Shown here in pieces: positions 18,477 to 27,536 of a stretch of 64,000 bases of DNA (its first letter is position 1; every line of letters starts with the position of its first letter). A model generated the notes under the pieces. That model did no database searches. It saw only the letters and a list, made by a program, of their open reading frames with translations, and had not been told where the DNA came from. This DNA is from Sulfurovum sp. GTDB taxonomy: Bacteria > Campylobacterota > Campylobacteria > Campylobacterales > Sulfurovaceae. The stretch spans positions 36,489 through 100,488 of the forward strand of contig JAJPEU010000004.1 of assembly GCA_021166685.1 (NCBI GenBank). Direction: 5' to 3'. The translations under genes were made by a program, and so were the position numbers.

Positions 18477-20269
18477 ATCTTTTTTGCCAGCTGTCCAGGT
18501 AAAATTCCCAAAGATGCTTCAACTTCTTTTGTATCGCCGTGCGCAATAAAAGAATCATTGTACTCAAAAGTAGTAAGCACTACATCTTGTATCTTGTTTT
18601 GGCTTAAAAACTCCAACAATGCAGAGCCTACGCCCCCATGTGCCGCACTATCTGAAAAGACATACCATTTTTTATAGGTGTGCGTCAATGCCAAAAGCAT
18701 CTTTTCATCCAAAGGCTTCACAAAACGTAAATCCAAGATACCCACTCTTTGCTCAATCAAAGCTGCAGTTTGTTCTGCCCGCCCCACTCCATTGCCGTAT
18801 CCGATAAAAAGAATCTTTTCTCCTTCTTGCAGCAATTCTGATTTCCCCAGCTCAAAAGGTTTACTTTCCCTTTCTTTGGCCAAAAAAGCACCTCTGGGAT
18901 ATCTAAATGCGCAAGGCTTACGGTACTCTTTGGCAAACTCCATTACAAATTTCATTGTCGTTTCATTGCATGGGGCACAAAGCGTCATATTGGGTATCGC
19001 TCTAAGATACGAAATATCAAATGCTCCCTGATGTGTCTCTCCGTCTTCACCAACGATGCCGGCTCTGTCTATAGCAAATGTCACGCCAAGATCCATCAGT
19101 GCAATGTCATGAATAACTTGATCGTATCCTCTTTGCAAAAAGGTAGAATAAATTGCACAAAACGGCTTAAATCCTTCTTTTGCAAGCGGCCCCATTGAAG
19201 TGACGGCGTGCTGTTCGGCGATCGCAACATCCCAAAAGCGGTCGGGATATTTTTCCATAGCCGCGCTCATACCGGTACCGCTTGGCATTGCCGCAGTAAC
19301 ACCGACCACTTTCTCATCTCTTTGCGCTAAAGACAGCAATGTTTCTGAAAAAATAGCGGTGGCTGATTTTGATGTGCTTTTTTTGATTGATTGGCCCGTC
19401 TTGAGATCAAAAGCACTCACTCCATGCCAATGCTCTTTATTGCCTTCGGCTATCTCGTAACCTTTTCCTTTTGTCGTTTGGGCATGAATAATTACAGGCT
19501 TTTTAAGATTTTTAGCTATTTTCATCGTTTCGATCAGCGAACCGATATCATGGCCATCCACCGGACCGATATACTCAACCCCCATCTCTTCAAACAAAAT
19601 CCCAGGAGTAATCAAACGAAACGACTCTTCAAATTTTTTTGCCATATAGCTTGCGCTCTCTGGAAAATGGTCCAATACCTTTTCGACTTTCAGCTTAAAT
19701 TTTTGATAAAATGATCCTGCCATTGTCTGAGAAAGCAGTTTGCTGATAGCACCTATAGGTTTGGCGATACTCATTTCATTATCATTAAGAATAATAACAA
19801 CCGGATATTTTCTGTCTCCGAGTTCATTGAGCGCTTCATATACCATTCCTGCGCTCATACTTCCATCACCAATCAAAACTACCGGTATGCGGTCTTCTTT
19901 TTTTAGCGCGATAGCTTTTGCCGCGCCTACTGCCAATGAAATTGAAGTAGAACTATGCCCTGCAATATAATAATCAAATTTTGACTCTTTGGGTTTAGTA
20001 TAGCCGCTAAGCCCTCCAAACTGGCGCAAGGTATCAAAACTGTCCCATCGGCCCGTAATCAATTTATGCGCATAAGCCTGATGGCTGACATCAAAAATAA
20101 AAGGGTCCTTTTGTACATCAAAAACTTTATGCATAGCCACAATAAGATCGGTTGCCCCCATAGTTGAACTCAAGTGTCCCCCATTTTTACTTACCGTATA
20201 CAATATCTTTTGTCTGATATCTTCAGATAATAATTTGAGCTCTTCTATAGAATAGGATTGTATATTCAT
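18470..20269 (-). CDS. dxs: 1-deoxy-D-xylulose-5-phosphate synthase
   Basis: 599 aa thiamine-diphosphate enzyme that starts the MEP isoprenoid pathway from pyruvate and glyceraldehyde-3-phosphate. Seen: SKNGGHLSSTMGATDL (catalytic His), the ThDP motif VLIGDGSMSAGMVYEALN ending in NDNEMSIAKP, VGPVDGHDIGSLIE, and the transketolase pyrimidine domain with VTFAIDRAGIVGEDGETHQG. Length is a little shorter than in E. coli, as in Campylobacter. It starts 9 bases after the small gene that follows hisC. In Campylobacter dxs is preceded by fliF-fliG-fliH; those are missing here. Confidence 0.97.
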   Translation of the reverse strand: MNIQSYSIEELKLLSEDIRQKILYTVSKNGGHLSSTMGATDLIVAMHKVFDVQKDPFIFDVSHQAYAHKLITGRWDSFDTLRQFGGLSGYTKPKESKFDYYIAGHSSTSISLAVGAAKAIALKKEDRIPVVLIGDGSMSAGMVYEALNELGDRKYPVVIILNDNEMSIAKPIGAISKLLSQTMAGSFYQKFKLKVEKVLDHFPESASYMAKKFEESFRLITPGILFEEMGVEYIGPVDGHDIGSLIETMKIAKNLKKPVIIHAQTTKGKGYEIAEGNKEHWHGVSAFDLKTGQSIKKSTSKSATAIFSETLLSLAQRDEKVVGVTAAMPSGTGMSAAMEKYPDRFWDVAIAEQHAVTSMGPLAKEGFKPFCAIYSTFLQRGYDQVIHDIALMDLGVTFAIDRAGIVGEDGETHQGAFDISYLRAIPNMTLCAPCNETTMKFVMEFAKEYRKPCAFRYPRGAFLAKERESKPFELGKSELLQEGEKILFIGYGNGVGRAEQTAALIEQRVGILDLRFVKPLDEKMLLALTHTYKKWYVFSDSAAHGGVGSALLEFLSQNKIQDVVLTTFEYNDSFIAHGDTKEVEASLGILPGQLAKKIV

Positions 20270-20278
20270 CTTTTTTTC

Positions 20279-20494
20279 TTATCTCTTTTGTTTGGTATAG
20301 GCTGCGAGAAGTTTTTTTGCAAATTCAATCTCCTCTTCTTTATGCACTAAACCCAATCTTTGTGCAAGTTCTTCCAGGTCTTTATTTTTAATATTTGACT
20401 CAAAAGACGTGAGAATTTTTTTTTGATAAAAATCCTCTATTGCGAAAGGTTTGGTTTTAATCTCTTGGGCTTTGACGACTTGAATTTTTCTCAA
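20279..20494 (-). CDS. Small conserved-looking protein between hisC and dxs, function unknown
   Basis: 71 aa, charged, predicted alpha-helical (IEDFYQKKILTSFESNIKNK, DLEELAQRLGLVHKEEEIEF). There is no membrane segment, signal or cysteine. Its start overlaps the hisC stop by 4 bases (ATGA) and dxs starts 9 bases further on, so it is translated within the operon. It occupies the position of fliF-fliG-fliH in Campylobacter. It could be an unrelated local gene or a remnant of the FliH end; the sequence is too short to tell and no family is recognised. Confidence 0.7.
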   Translation of the reverse strand: MRKIQVVKAQEIKTKPFAIEDFYQKKILTSFESNIKNKDLEELAQRLGLVHKEEEIEFAKKLLAAYTKQKR

Positions 20495-21585
20495 GCTATT
20501 ATCTCTGTAAAATACTTAAAAAAAGTATCATTTTGCTTTGCCGTTCCTATAGTGATACGTATGGCATTCATTTTATACGAGGCAAGATTGCGGATAATTA
20601 CACCTTTTTTAAGTAATGCATCAGCAATTTTTGTTGAGTCAAATTTTTCACTGAATACATAAGTGATAAAGTTGGTATAACTGTCAATATATTCTATATT
20701 GTGCTCTTTTGCAAATGCCTCATAACGTTTGATCTGCTCTTGGTGCAACGCTACAGACTTCTCAACAAATGCCCTATCTTTGCTTGCTTCCAAGGCTGCG
20801 GCCAACGAAAGCGTTGTGACATTAAACGGGGGACGCATCTTGTGCAGTGCCCGGATCAAACCGCTTTGCGCAATACCGTACCCTATGCGCATACCGCCAA
20901 GCCCATAGGCTTTGGAAAATGTGCCTAAATAGATTACATTATCATACTCCAGCAAATCTCTAGGTGCAATTGCATACTTTTCTTCTTTTGCTGCAGCATA
21001 CTCCATATAGGCACCGTCCACCACAACCAATGTATCGCTATCAACCGCATTGATGATACGCAACACGTCTTCTTTGCTTGTTGCATCTCCCGTAGGGTTG
21101 TTGGGTGTGCATATATAAATCACTTTGGGATGATGCTCTTTGTATGCCTCAATAAACTCTTCCGGTTTGTGTGTATAATTGGATGTTCGTACTATTTTTG
21201 CGCCCACTTGCTTGGCGTAAATCTCATACATTGCAAAAGTTACTTGGCTCATTAACACACTGCTTGTTTCATTCAAAAGTGCATGAGAAATAAATTCTAA
21301 TATTTGATCACTTCCTGCGCCAATAATAATATTTTCTGTCCCTACCGTATAAAGATTCGCAAGAGCGGCCTTAAGTTCAAACATGCTGTCATCAGGATAA
21401 AGGTGTGCTTTGGCAGCATTGCGCACGATCGTTTCGGCCACAGCAGGGTTGGTGCCGATAGGATTTTCATTGGATGCAAGTTTTACAACATCTTCAGGCG
21501 CAATACCAAATTCGCGAACCACCAATTCGATAGGTTTTCCAGCTTCATAGAGCTGGATATCTTCCAACGCTTTATTAAATTTCAT
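20491..21585 (-). CDS. hisC: Histidinol-phosphate aminotransferase
   Basis: 364 aa PLP enzyme of histidine synthesis that also can serve aromatic amino-acid transamination. The PLP lysine is in GTFSKAYGLGGMRIGYG; SNENPIGTNPAV, GAGSDQILEFI and CTPNNPTGDATSKEDVL are typical of the family. It lies 27 bases after pheA. The chain lysA-pheA-hisC matches Campylobacter order, and a joint role with pheA (phenylpyruvate transamination) is plausible but inferred. Confidence 0.95.
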   Translation of the reverse strand: MKFNKALEDIQLYEAGKPIELVVREFGIAPEDVVKLASNENPIGTNPAVAETIVRNAAKAHLYPDDSMFELKAALANLYTVGTENIIIGAGSDQILEFISHALLNETSSVLMSQVTFAMYEIYAKQVGAKIVRTSNYTHKPEEFIEAYKEHHPKVIYICTPNNPTGDATSKEDVLRIINAVDSDTLVVVDGAYMEYAAAKEEKYAIAPRDLLEYDNVIYLGTFSKAYGLGGMRIGYGIAQSGLIRALHKMRPPFNVTTLSLAAALEASKDRAFVEKSVALHQEQIKRYEAFAKEHNIEYIDSYTNFITYVFSEKFDSTKIADALLKKGVIIRNLASYKMNAIRITIGTAKQNDTFFKYFTEIIA

Positions 21586-21612
21586 TTTATTCCTTCTTTC
21601 TGCTTGCTCTGC

Positions 21613-22695
21613 TTAAATATAAATATCCTCTGTTTGCTTTACATAAGAACCCAACACTTTAATCACATCTTTGTGTTTTTCTAAAATGGGTTGAATGTGC
21701 GCATCTTTCTGATGTCCGTTAAACTCAATAAAAAATATTGATTTTCCTTCAATAATATGTGATTTTATTTTTGTCAAATTGACACAGGCCTCTTCAAAAT
21801 CGTTGAGAAATTCCACCAAACTTCCTGGTTTATTTAGAAGTTTTACCAACAAAGACGTTTTATCATTGCCTGATGGCTGATTTTCAAAATTGCTAATGAT
21901 AAAAAAACGTGTGCGGTTGTTGCTGCTGTCTTCTATGTTGTCAAAACGTATAGGCAAATTGTAAAGCTTCGCCGCAACCGCAGGACATATGGCTGCGGTT
22001 GTTTTGTCTTTCAGGGCGAGCTTGGCTGCTTTGGCTGTGGATTCTATGGGAACATGCTCAATCTCATCAAGACCCAAATCCTGCAAAAAGTTACGGCACT
22101 GCCCAAAGGCGATATCTTTAGAGTAAATTGTTTTAATCTCTTTAATGTTTTCGCTTAATGTGGCAAATGCCAAATGAATATCTATAATAACCTCTGCTAC
22201 AATTTTTAAAGGATACTCATCAAGACAATTGATGGTATCACTGACTATGCCGTTAGAGCTGTTTTCAATTGGAATTACACCAAATTTTGCCGTTCCCTTT
22301 TCAACTTCTCTAAAAATACCGCGAATTGAATTCATGGGCAGATAAGTACTTGTCGCACCGAATTTGCTCTCTGCCGCCTGATGCGTAAAGCTTGCTTCAG
22401 GTCCAAGATAGGCAACCGCTTCGGGCAGCTCAAGATTTCTTGCTACCGCAAAAAGTTCCAAAAAAAGTGCGTCGATCGCCCCGTCCGTAAGCTTTCCGCC
22501 AACACTCTTGTTTTGCTGTTTTAAACGATTTAAAATAGCCGATTCACGTTCAGGACGGTAGATAGGCTCTCCGTTTGTATTTTTCAATTCGCCTACTTGA
22601 TGTATGTACTCCATACGTTTATTATACAATTTAAGCAACATATCATCAATACCGTCTATCTTTTTTCTCAATTCATCCAGTGTCATTTTTACCAT
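21613..22695 (-). CDS. pheA: Bifunctional chorismate mutase/prephenate dehydratase
   Basis: 360 aa. Residues about 4-90 form the AroQ chorismate mutase (LDELRKKIDGIDDMLLKLYN, then YRPERESAIL). The prephenate dehydratase domain follows, with VAYLGPEASFTHQAAESKFG, PIENSSNGIVSDTINCL and the catalytic Thr-Arg-Phe in SNNRTRFFIIS. A C-terminal ACT domain (LLVKLLNKPGSLVEFLNDFE) should give phenylalanine feedback control. The ATG at 22695 abuts the lysA stop; an ATG at 22686 is also possible. Confidence 0.96.
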   Translation of the reverse strand: MVKMTLDELRKKIDGIDDMLLKLYNKRMEYIHQVGELKNTNGEPIYRPERESAILNRLKQQNKSVGGKLTDGAIDALFLELFAVARNLELPEAVAYLGPEASFTHQAAESKFGATSTYLPMNSIRGIFREVEKGTAKFGVIPIENSSNGIVSDTINCLDEYPLKIVAEVIIDIHLAFATLSENIKEIKTIYSKDIAFGQCRNFLQDLGLDEIEHVPIESTAKAAKLALKDKTTAAICPAVAAKLYNLPIRFDNIEDSSNNRTRFFIISNFENQPSGNDKTSLLVKLLNKPGSLVEFLNDFEEACVNLTKIKSHIIEGKSIFFIEFNGHQKDAHIQPILEKHKDVIKVLGSYVKQTEDIYI

Positions 22696-23907
22696 TTATT
22701 TCTCCAAATATTCGAGCTCTAAACGCACCTGATCTTCATAGCTTTCACGTTTTCGAATCAATCTGTCTTTTCCTTCTTCGATAGCTACTTCCGCACTTTT
22801 GTTTCGGGTGTTGTAGTTACTCGCCATTGTAAACCCATATGCTCCGGCACTGTGCACAACAAGGAGGTCATCATGTTTTAATGGGGGAAGGCGCACATCT
22901 TTACCTAAAAAATCACCGCTTTCGCATACGGGGCCCACAACATCGGCAAGTGTTTTTTCACCTTCTGCGCCCACTGCTTCAATTTTATGATAAGCATTAT
23001 AAAGGCTTGGCCGTATCAAATCATTCATTGCGCCGTCCACAATAACAAAACGTTTATGGCCATTTTGTTTTTCATAAAGCACTTTGGTAAAAAACGCCCC
23101 TGCATTTGCCACCATGTAGCGTCCGGGCTCACACAGCAAAGTAACATCCAATCCTTTTGTTGCTTCAAAAATTGCTTGGGTATATTCTGTTGGCAATATG
23201 GTCTTTTCATTATCGTACACGACACCAATACCCCCGCCCACATCAAAAAATTTAATCTCAATACCGATCGCATTTAAAGACCGTACCAAATCCGCAACAA
23301 TATTACACGATTCCCTGATGGGGTCTAGGTTGGTTAGCTGGGAACCAATATGAAAATGAATCCCCACAGGATTGAGGAAAAGCGATTTTTTAGCATAGAT
23401 ATACATACGTTTTGCCATATCTATCTCTACTCCAAATTTATTTTCATGCAGTCCGGTTGAAATATAAGGATGTGTTTGCGGATCAATGTTTGGATTGACG
23501 CGAATAGAAATTCTTGCTTCTTTTCCCAACTCTTTTGCTATCATCTCCACGCGTTTCATCTCAGCTTCACTCTCTAGATTAAGCAATAATATATCGTATT
23601 CCAATGCTGTTCTGATCTCATCGTCACGTTTTCCTACACCCGAAAAGATTATTTTATACTTATCCACTCCTGCGTTGAGTGCTCTTTTAACTTCGCCGAT
23701 ACTTACGCAATCAGCGCCTGCACCGAGCTTTGCAAGATGTGCAATTACAGAAAGATTTGAGTTTGCTTTTACTGCATAATTGATCAATGATTTACGTCCG
23801 CTAAATGCTTCTTTGAGCATTTCATATCTATTTTTTATAAAATCAAAATCATATACATACAAGGGTGTGCCGTACTTTTGAACCAATACTCTATAGTCGA
23901 TGCTCAT
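22696..23907 (-). CDS. lysA: Diaminopimelate decarboxylase
   Basis: 403 aa PLP enzyme, last step of lysine synthesis. The PLP lysine is in LINYAVKANSNLSVI near residue 46; HFHIGSQLTNLDPI, FFDVGGGIGVVYD, LLCEPGRYMVANAGAF and the active-site CESGDFLG are all present, and YNTRNKSAEV lies near the end. It abuts pheA with no gap and lies 79 bases after lptG. This matches the Campylobacter lptG-lysA-pheA arrangement except that the small Cj0315-like gene is missing. Confidence 0.97.
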   Translation of the reverse strand: MSIDYRVLVQKYGTPLYVYDFDFIKNRYEMLKEAFSGRKSLINYAVKANSNLSVIAHLAKLGAGADCVSIGEVKRALNAGVDKYKIIFSGVGKRDDEIRTALEYDILLLNLESEAEMKRVEMIAKELGKEARISIRVNPNIDPQTHPYISTGLHENKFGVEIDMAKRMYIYAKKSLFLNPVGIHFHIGSQLTNLDPIRESCNIVADLVRSLNAIGIEIKFFDVGGGIGVVYDNEKTILPTEYTQAIFEATKGLDVTLLCEPGRYMVANAGAFFTKVLYEKQNGHKRFVIVDGAMNDLIRPSLYNAYHKIEAVGAEGEKTLADVVGPVCESGDFLGKDVRLPPLKHDDLLVVHSAGAYGFTMASNYNTRNKSAEVAIEEGKDRLIRKRESYEDQVRLELEYLEK

Positions 23908-23986
23908 CTCTATTGTCCTACTTTTGCCTTCTTGTGGGGGCGATAATATTTAGAGGGATTTTATCTAAAAAATGATAAGAAGGCAG

Positions 23987-25060
23987 TTACGTAATTTTTT
24001 TTTCATCGGCAGTATAAACATACAGGGCATATATCCATAATAATGCGACAGGAAAAAGAGCGGTAAATTCGGGCAACACTATACCGCTTTGGCCTATTTG
24101 CTTTAATCCAAACAGCATTCCCCACGTCACAAATGTGGCTCCCAACGAAAGAGAGATCGTCTTGCCGGCATGCATAAACCGTGCATGAAAAGGCAGCTTA
24201 AAAAATAAAATAAGCAATAACGCGGGAGCAAAAAGCGGCACAACAGTTTTCTCATAAAATACTGCACGTATTTTATGAGAATCAAGCTGTTGTTTTTGCA
24301 GCAATCTGTACGCATGGAAAGCATCAATAATATTAAGTTCTTCGCCTTCATAAAGAGATTGAATGATTTTAGGTTTATATCCCTGCAGCGTTTTAATAAG
24401 TGTTTTATGTTCAACGGCATATCTTTCTAATACACCATTTTTATAGATATGTGTTTTTAAGGTTGCATTATAGGCATTCCATTGAGTGCCGTCAAAACGT
24501 GCACTTTGTGCATGAATAGTGTAGTCTACCTGAAAGCCGTTAACTCTAAAAATTGTGATATCCTCAAGCGTTTTAGTCACAGGATCAAGTTTTTTGATAT
24601 AGACAAACGTATCATTATATTTAAAAAAAAGATCATTAAGATTATACGCATGGATCTCATTTTTAAGCAAATGCTCTGCTTTCTCTTTAGCATAAGAAAA
24701 TTCTGTGGTATGCAGTGCGACAAAAAGAAGATAGGTCCCAAACGCTGCCGTTACAAAGGGTACAGAAAGTCTCTTTTTGTCATATCCAAATGCATGCAAT
24801 GCGCCCATCGTATTGTTTTTTATCAAATGAAATTTTGTCACAATGAGAGCAAAAACAATGGCCAAAGGATAAAGCAGCCCCAATGCTTCCTGCCATATAT
24901 AAAAAATATAAAGTACTTTATAATTGAAAGAGACGTCAAAATGTCGTATGTGCTGAAAATAATCAATAATGGCAAAAGAAAAAGAAAGGCCAAACAGTAT
25001 CGCTAAAAGGTTTTTGGTGTAGAGTTTTATCAAATACCAAAAATAAAGTGAAGGCATCAT
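23987..25060 (-). CDS. lptG: LptG/LptF-family LPS-export permease
   Basis: 357 aa YjgP/YjgQ permease. The family layout is seen: two or three membrane segments at the N-terminus (NLLAILFGLSFSFAIIDYF, LGLLYPLAIVFALIVTKFHL), a long periplasmic jellyroll-like region from about 120 to 240 (FKYNDTFVYIKKLDPVTKT), then three C-terminal segments (PLFAPALLLILFFKLPF and others). It acts with LptB to extract LPS. It lies 4 bases from pth and before lysA, as the Campylobacter gene does; LptG versus LptF is chosen on this synteny only. Confidence 0.85.
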   Translation of the reverse strand: MMPSLYFWYLIKLYTKNLLAILFGLSFSFAIIDYFQHIRHFDVSFNYKVLYIFYIWQEALGLLYPLAIVFALIVTKFHLIKNNTMGALHAFGYDKKRLSVPFVTAAFGTYLLFVALHTTEFSYAKEKAEHLLKNEIHAYNLNDLFFKYNDTFVYIKKLDPVTKTLEDITIFRVNGFQVDYTIHAQSARFDGTQWNAYNATLKTHIYKNGVLERYAVEHKTLIKTLQGYKPKIIQSLYEGEELNIIDAFHAYRLLQKQQLDSHKIRAVFYEKTVVPLFAPALLLILFFKLPFHARFMHAGKTISLSLGATFVTWGMLFGLKQIGQSGIVLPEFTALFPVALLWIYALYVYTADEKKIT

Positions 25061-25064
25061 ACGC

Positions 25065-25634
25065 TTAAGCTTTTAAACTTTCTATTGACTTAAGACTGTA
25101 TTTGGATTTTATTTCATTAAAATCTTCTGAAAGCAAAGCCTTGCATGCTTGAGCAACATGGCTAATCAATGCGCTCAAATGCAATGCCTCATCAACACGA
25201 AAATCATGCAAAACATAATCAGCTACTTGAGATTTATGACTGGGCTTGCCCACTCCTATTCTTACGCGTATATATGATTCTCCAATATGAGCATCAAGGG
25301 ATTTAAGTCCGTTGTGCCCCCCATGTCCTCCGCCTTTTTTAAAACGAACTGCACCAAAAGGCAAATCAATGTCATCATGTACCACAATAATATTTTCTAA
25401 GTCTATTTTGTAGAACTGTTTGACCGCCTGAACACTTTTGCCAGAAAGATTCATGAATGTAGTTGGTTTTAAAAAAAGTGCTGAAGGAGCTTTGAAAAGC
25501 GTGCCCTGGAAAGAGGCTTTAGAGACATCCATGGTTTTAAATGTTTCGACCAGTGCGTCGATTACTTTAAAACCAATGTTGTGCCTTGTGTTTTCGTATT
25601 GTGATCCCGGATTGCCTAGACCTACGAAAAGCAT
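25065..25634 (-). CDS. pth: Peptidyl-tRNA hydrolase
   Basis: 189 aa. It releases peptides from peptidyl-tRNA after abortive translation. Motifs: FVGLGNPGSQYENTRHNIGF (catalytic His near 20), KPTTFMNLSGKSV, VVHDDIDLPFGAVRFKKGGG followed by HGGHNGLKSLDAHIG. The ATG at 25634 was used; a GTG codon just before it gives one extra residue. It is 28 bases downstream of rplY; the rplY-pth pairing is widely conserved. Confidence 0.97.
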   Translation of the reverse strand: MLFVGLGNPGSQYENTRHNIGFKVIDALVETFKTMDVSKASFQGTLFKAPSALFLKPTTFMNLSGKSVQAVKQFYKIDLENIIVVHDDIDLPFGAVRFKKGGGHGGHNGLKSLDAHIGESYIRVRIGVGKPSHKSQVADYVLHDFRVDEALHLSALISHVAQACKALLSEDFNEIKSKYSLKSIESLKA

Positions 25635-25662
25635 CACGACTTTACTTTTATACTTATTTTTA

Positions 25663-26199
25663 CTATTTCGCTTTAATCACACCGCAAATAGCAACGTCCG
25701 GTCTGTCCATCAAACGACATCCTGCCGGCACCTGAATATCTCTAATTAAGATACTATCATCTCTATCAAGAGAAGATACGTCAAGATCAAAATTTGCAGG
25801 CATATTCTCGATAGCCCCTCTTACTTTGATTCTTTTTTTAGAAATAATCAAAACACCTTTATTTTTAAGGCCTTTAGGTATTCCATTTGTTTTAACGGGT
25901 ACAAGGAAGTTTGTTACCTGACCGGGTACTGCCACTCTTAAATCAACATGAGCCACATCTCCGGTTACCGGATGCAATTGATACGCTTGCACCACTACAT
26001 TAAGTTCCTTATCGCCAACTTTTACCGGGAATGCAAGTGTATTTTTGTTTCTTACTGCTCTTGCAAATTCTCCGCGCTTAAATGCAGCGTCAATATTTTC
26101 AACGCCGTTTGCATAAATATTAGCGATTAGATAACCATCTCTTTTAAGCTTTTTTGCATTGCTCTTTCCGATACTCTCTCTAACGATACCTTCTAACAT
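25663..26199 (-). CDS. rplY: 50S ribosomal protein L25/Ctc
   Basis: 178 aa, long Ctc-type L25 that binds 5S rRNA. The N-terminal domain ([21 protein letters not shown] ends near residue 22, then [13 protein letters not shown] segment) and the beta-rich TL5 C-domain ([20 protein letters not shown] with PAGCRLMDR) are both present. A spacer of 192 bases separates its start from pilT and presumably holds its promoter. It is followed by pth. Confidence 0.95.
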   Translation of the reverse strand: MLEGIVRESIGKSNAKKLKRDGYLIANIYANGVENIDAAFKRGEFARAVRNKNTLAFPVKVGDKELNVVVQAYQLHPVTGDVAHVDLRVAVPGQVTNFLVPVKTNGIPKGLKNKGVLIISKKRIKVRGAIENMPANFDLDVSSLDRDDSILIRDIQVPAGCRLMDRPDVAICGVIKAK

Positions 26200-26361
26200 A
26201 ATTTGTTTCCTTGTAAATAAATTCTTCTCACAAAAACTTCGTACTTGTCTTGGGATTTGTAAAATAGAGGGGGATTATATCGAATTTTTATTAAAATGAT
26301 CTTGAAGAAAAGCACTCCCCAAACCTTGCCGTCCAACTCGCTTCTCTTTACTGCTTCCCAG

Positions 26362-26381
26362 CAGAAAACAGCTGTTTTCTG
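26362..26381. terminator. Perfect 20-base palindrome just after pilT
   Basis: CAGAAAACAG followed by its exact reverse complement, starting about 10 bases past the pilT stop on the minus strand; a second small hairpin (CTGCT/AGCAG) follows. It is probably a transcription-end or mRNA-stability stem; there is no T-run. Confidence 0.4.
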
Positions 26382-26390
26382 TGATAGTGC

Positions 26391-27527
26391 TTACTCTACC
26401 TCTTTAAAATCAAATACTTCTGTTTTGCGCATGTATGCATTTTCATCTACGAGCGCGCCTTTTCCAACGCCTTGCATTTTCAATTTCAAATCAGACGGAT
26501 TGCTGGCATATTCTAGTGCTGTCTCCTGAGAAATAGTATCAAAACGCACAAGATCCAAAAGGGCCTGATCGAACGTTTGTGTTCCATATATCTCTTTTCC
26601 CTCAGAGAGCGCATCGGGAATTTCATAATCACGGTTTTCCATAATAAGCTGTTGTATTCTGGCTGTCTTTTTAAGAATTTCAATACCCGCAATCCTTCCC
26701 CCTGTTTTGGTGGGAATCAATCTTTGAGAAATCACTCCCTCCAGTACCGAAGCCAAAGACCCACGAATACGGTTTTGCTCATCTTTTTCAAACATACCTA
26801 TGATCCTGTCTATGGTCTCTTTGGCATCAAGCGTGTGTAACGTAGAAAAAACCAAATGGCCCGTATTGGCTGCATGCAATGCAATATCTATAGTCTCTAA
26901 ATCTCTCATCTCTCCTACCAGTATGATATCCGGATCTTCCCTGAGCGCACCCCTGAGCGCGTCAGAAAAAGAGCGGGTATCCTGCCCTATGGATCGCTGA
27001 TTGATCAAGCATCCTTTGTCTTTATGAATAAACTCTATAGGATCTTCTATGGTGATGATATGTTTTTTTTGTTCATTGTTTATTTTATCAAGCAATGCCG
27101 CCAACGTAGTTGATTTGCCACTCCCTGTGACTCCCGTGACCAATACCAATCCGCGCTGTATTTGCGTAAATGTTTTGATTGCCTCGGGCAGGTTTAGCTC
27201 GTCAAGTGAGGCTATTTTTACCGGAATTACACGGAAAACAGCACTCAATCCATCCATTTGATAAAAGAAGTTTACACGAAAACGATACTCTTCGCTTAAA
27301 ACATAAGTAAAATCAAGGCTTTTGTCCGATTTAAGTTTTTCATACTGCTCTTGAGTCATAATTTCTTGAGCAATCGCATCTACCGTTTGAGCGCTCACAG
27401 CTTCTTTTCCTAATAACTTCAAGACACCATCTATTCGCACTCTCACTATCGAACCTGATTTTATATGAAGGTCACTTCCTTTATTGCTGATCATTGTACG
27501 AAGATATAGCTTGAGTTTTTCTTCCAT
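26391..27527 (-). CDS. pilT: PilT-type twitching-motility ATPase
   Basis: 378 aa type IV pilus retraction ATPase. Motifs in order: SDLHIKSGSIVRVRIDGVL (N-domain), Walker A VTGVTGSGKSTTLAALLD, Asp box ITIEDPIEFIHKDKGC, Walker B DPDIILVGEMRDLETI, and His box ALHAANTGHLVFSTLHTLDA. The PilT-type AIRNLIRE-like C-terminal segment is replaced by a less conserved tail ending DFKEVE. No pilin or pilus-assembly gene is nearby; talB-like transaldolase lies 9 bases upstream. Its presence suggests surface or pilus-based movement or DNA uptake. Confidence 0.93.
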   Translation of the reverse strand: MEEKLKLYLRTMISNKGSDLHIKSGSIVRVRIDGVLKLLGKEAVSAQTVDAIAQEIMTQEQYEKLKSDKSLDFTYVLSEEYRFRVNFFYQMDGLSAVFRVIPVKIASLDELNLPEAIKTFTQIQRGLVLVTGVTGSGKSTTLAALLDKINNEQKKHIITIEDPIEFIHKDKGCLINQRSIGQDTRSFSDALRGALREDPDIILVGEMRDLETIDIALHAANTGHLVFSTLHTLDAKETIDRIIGMFEKDEQNRIRGSLASVLEGVISQRLIPTKTGGRIAGIEILKKTARIQQLIMENRDYEIPDALSEGKEIYGTQTFDQALLDLVRFDTISQETALEYASNPSDLKLKMQGVGKGALVDENAYMRKTEVFDFKEVE

Positions 27528-27536
27528 TATTTTTTC

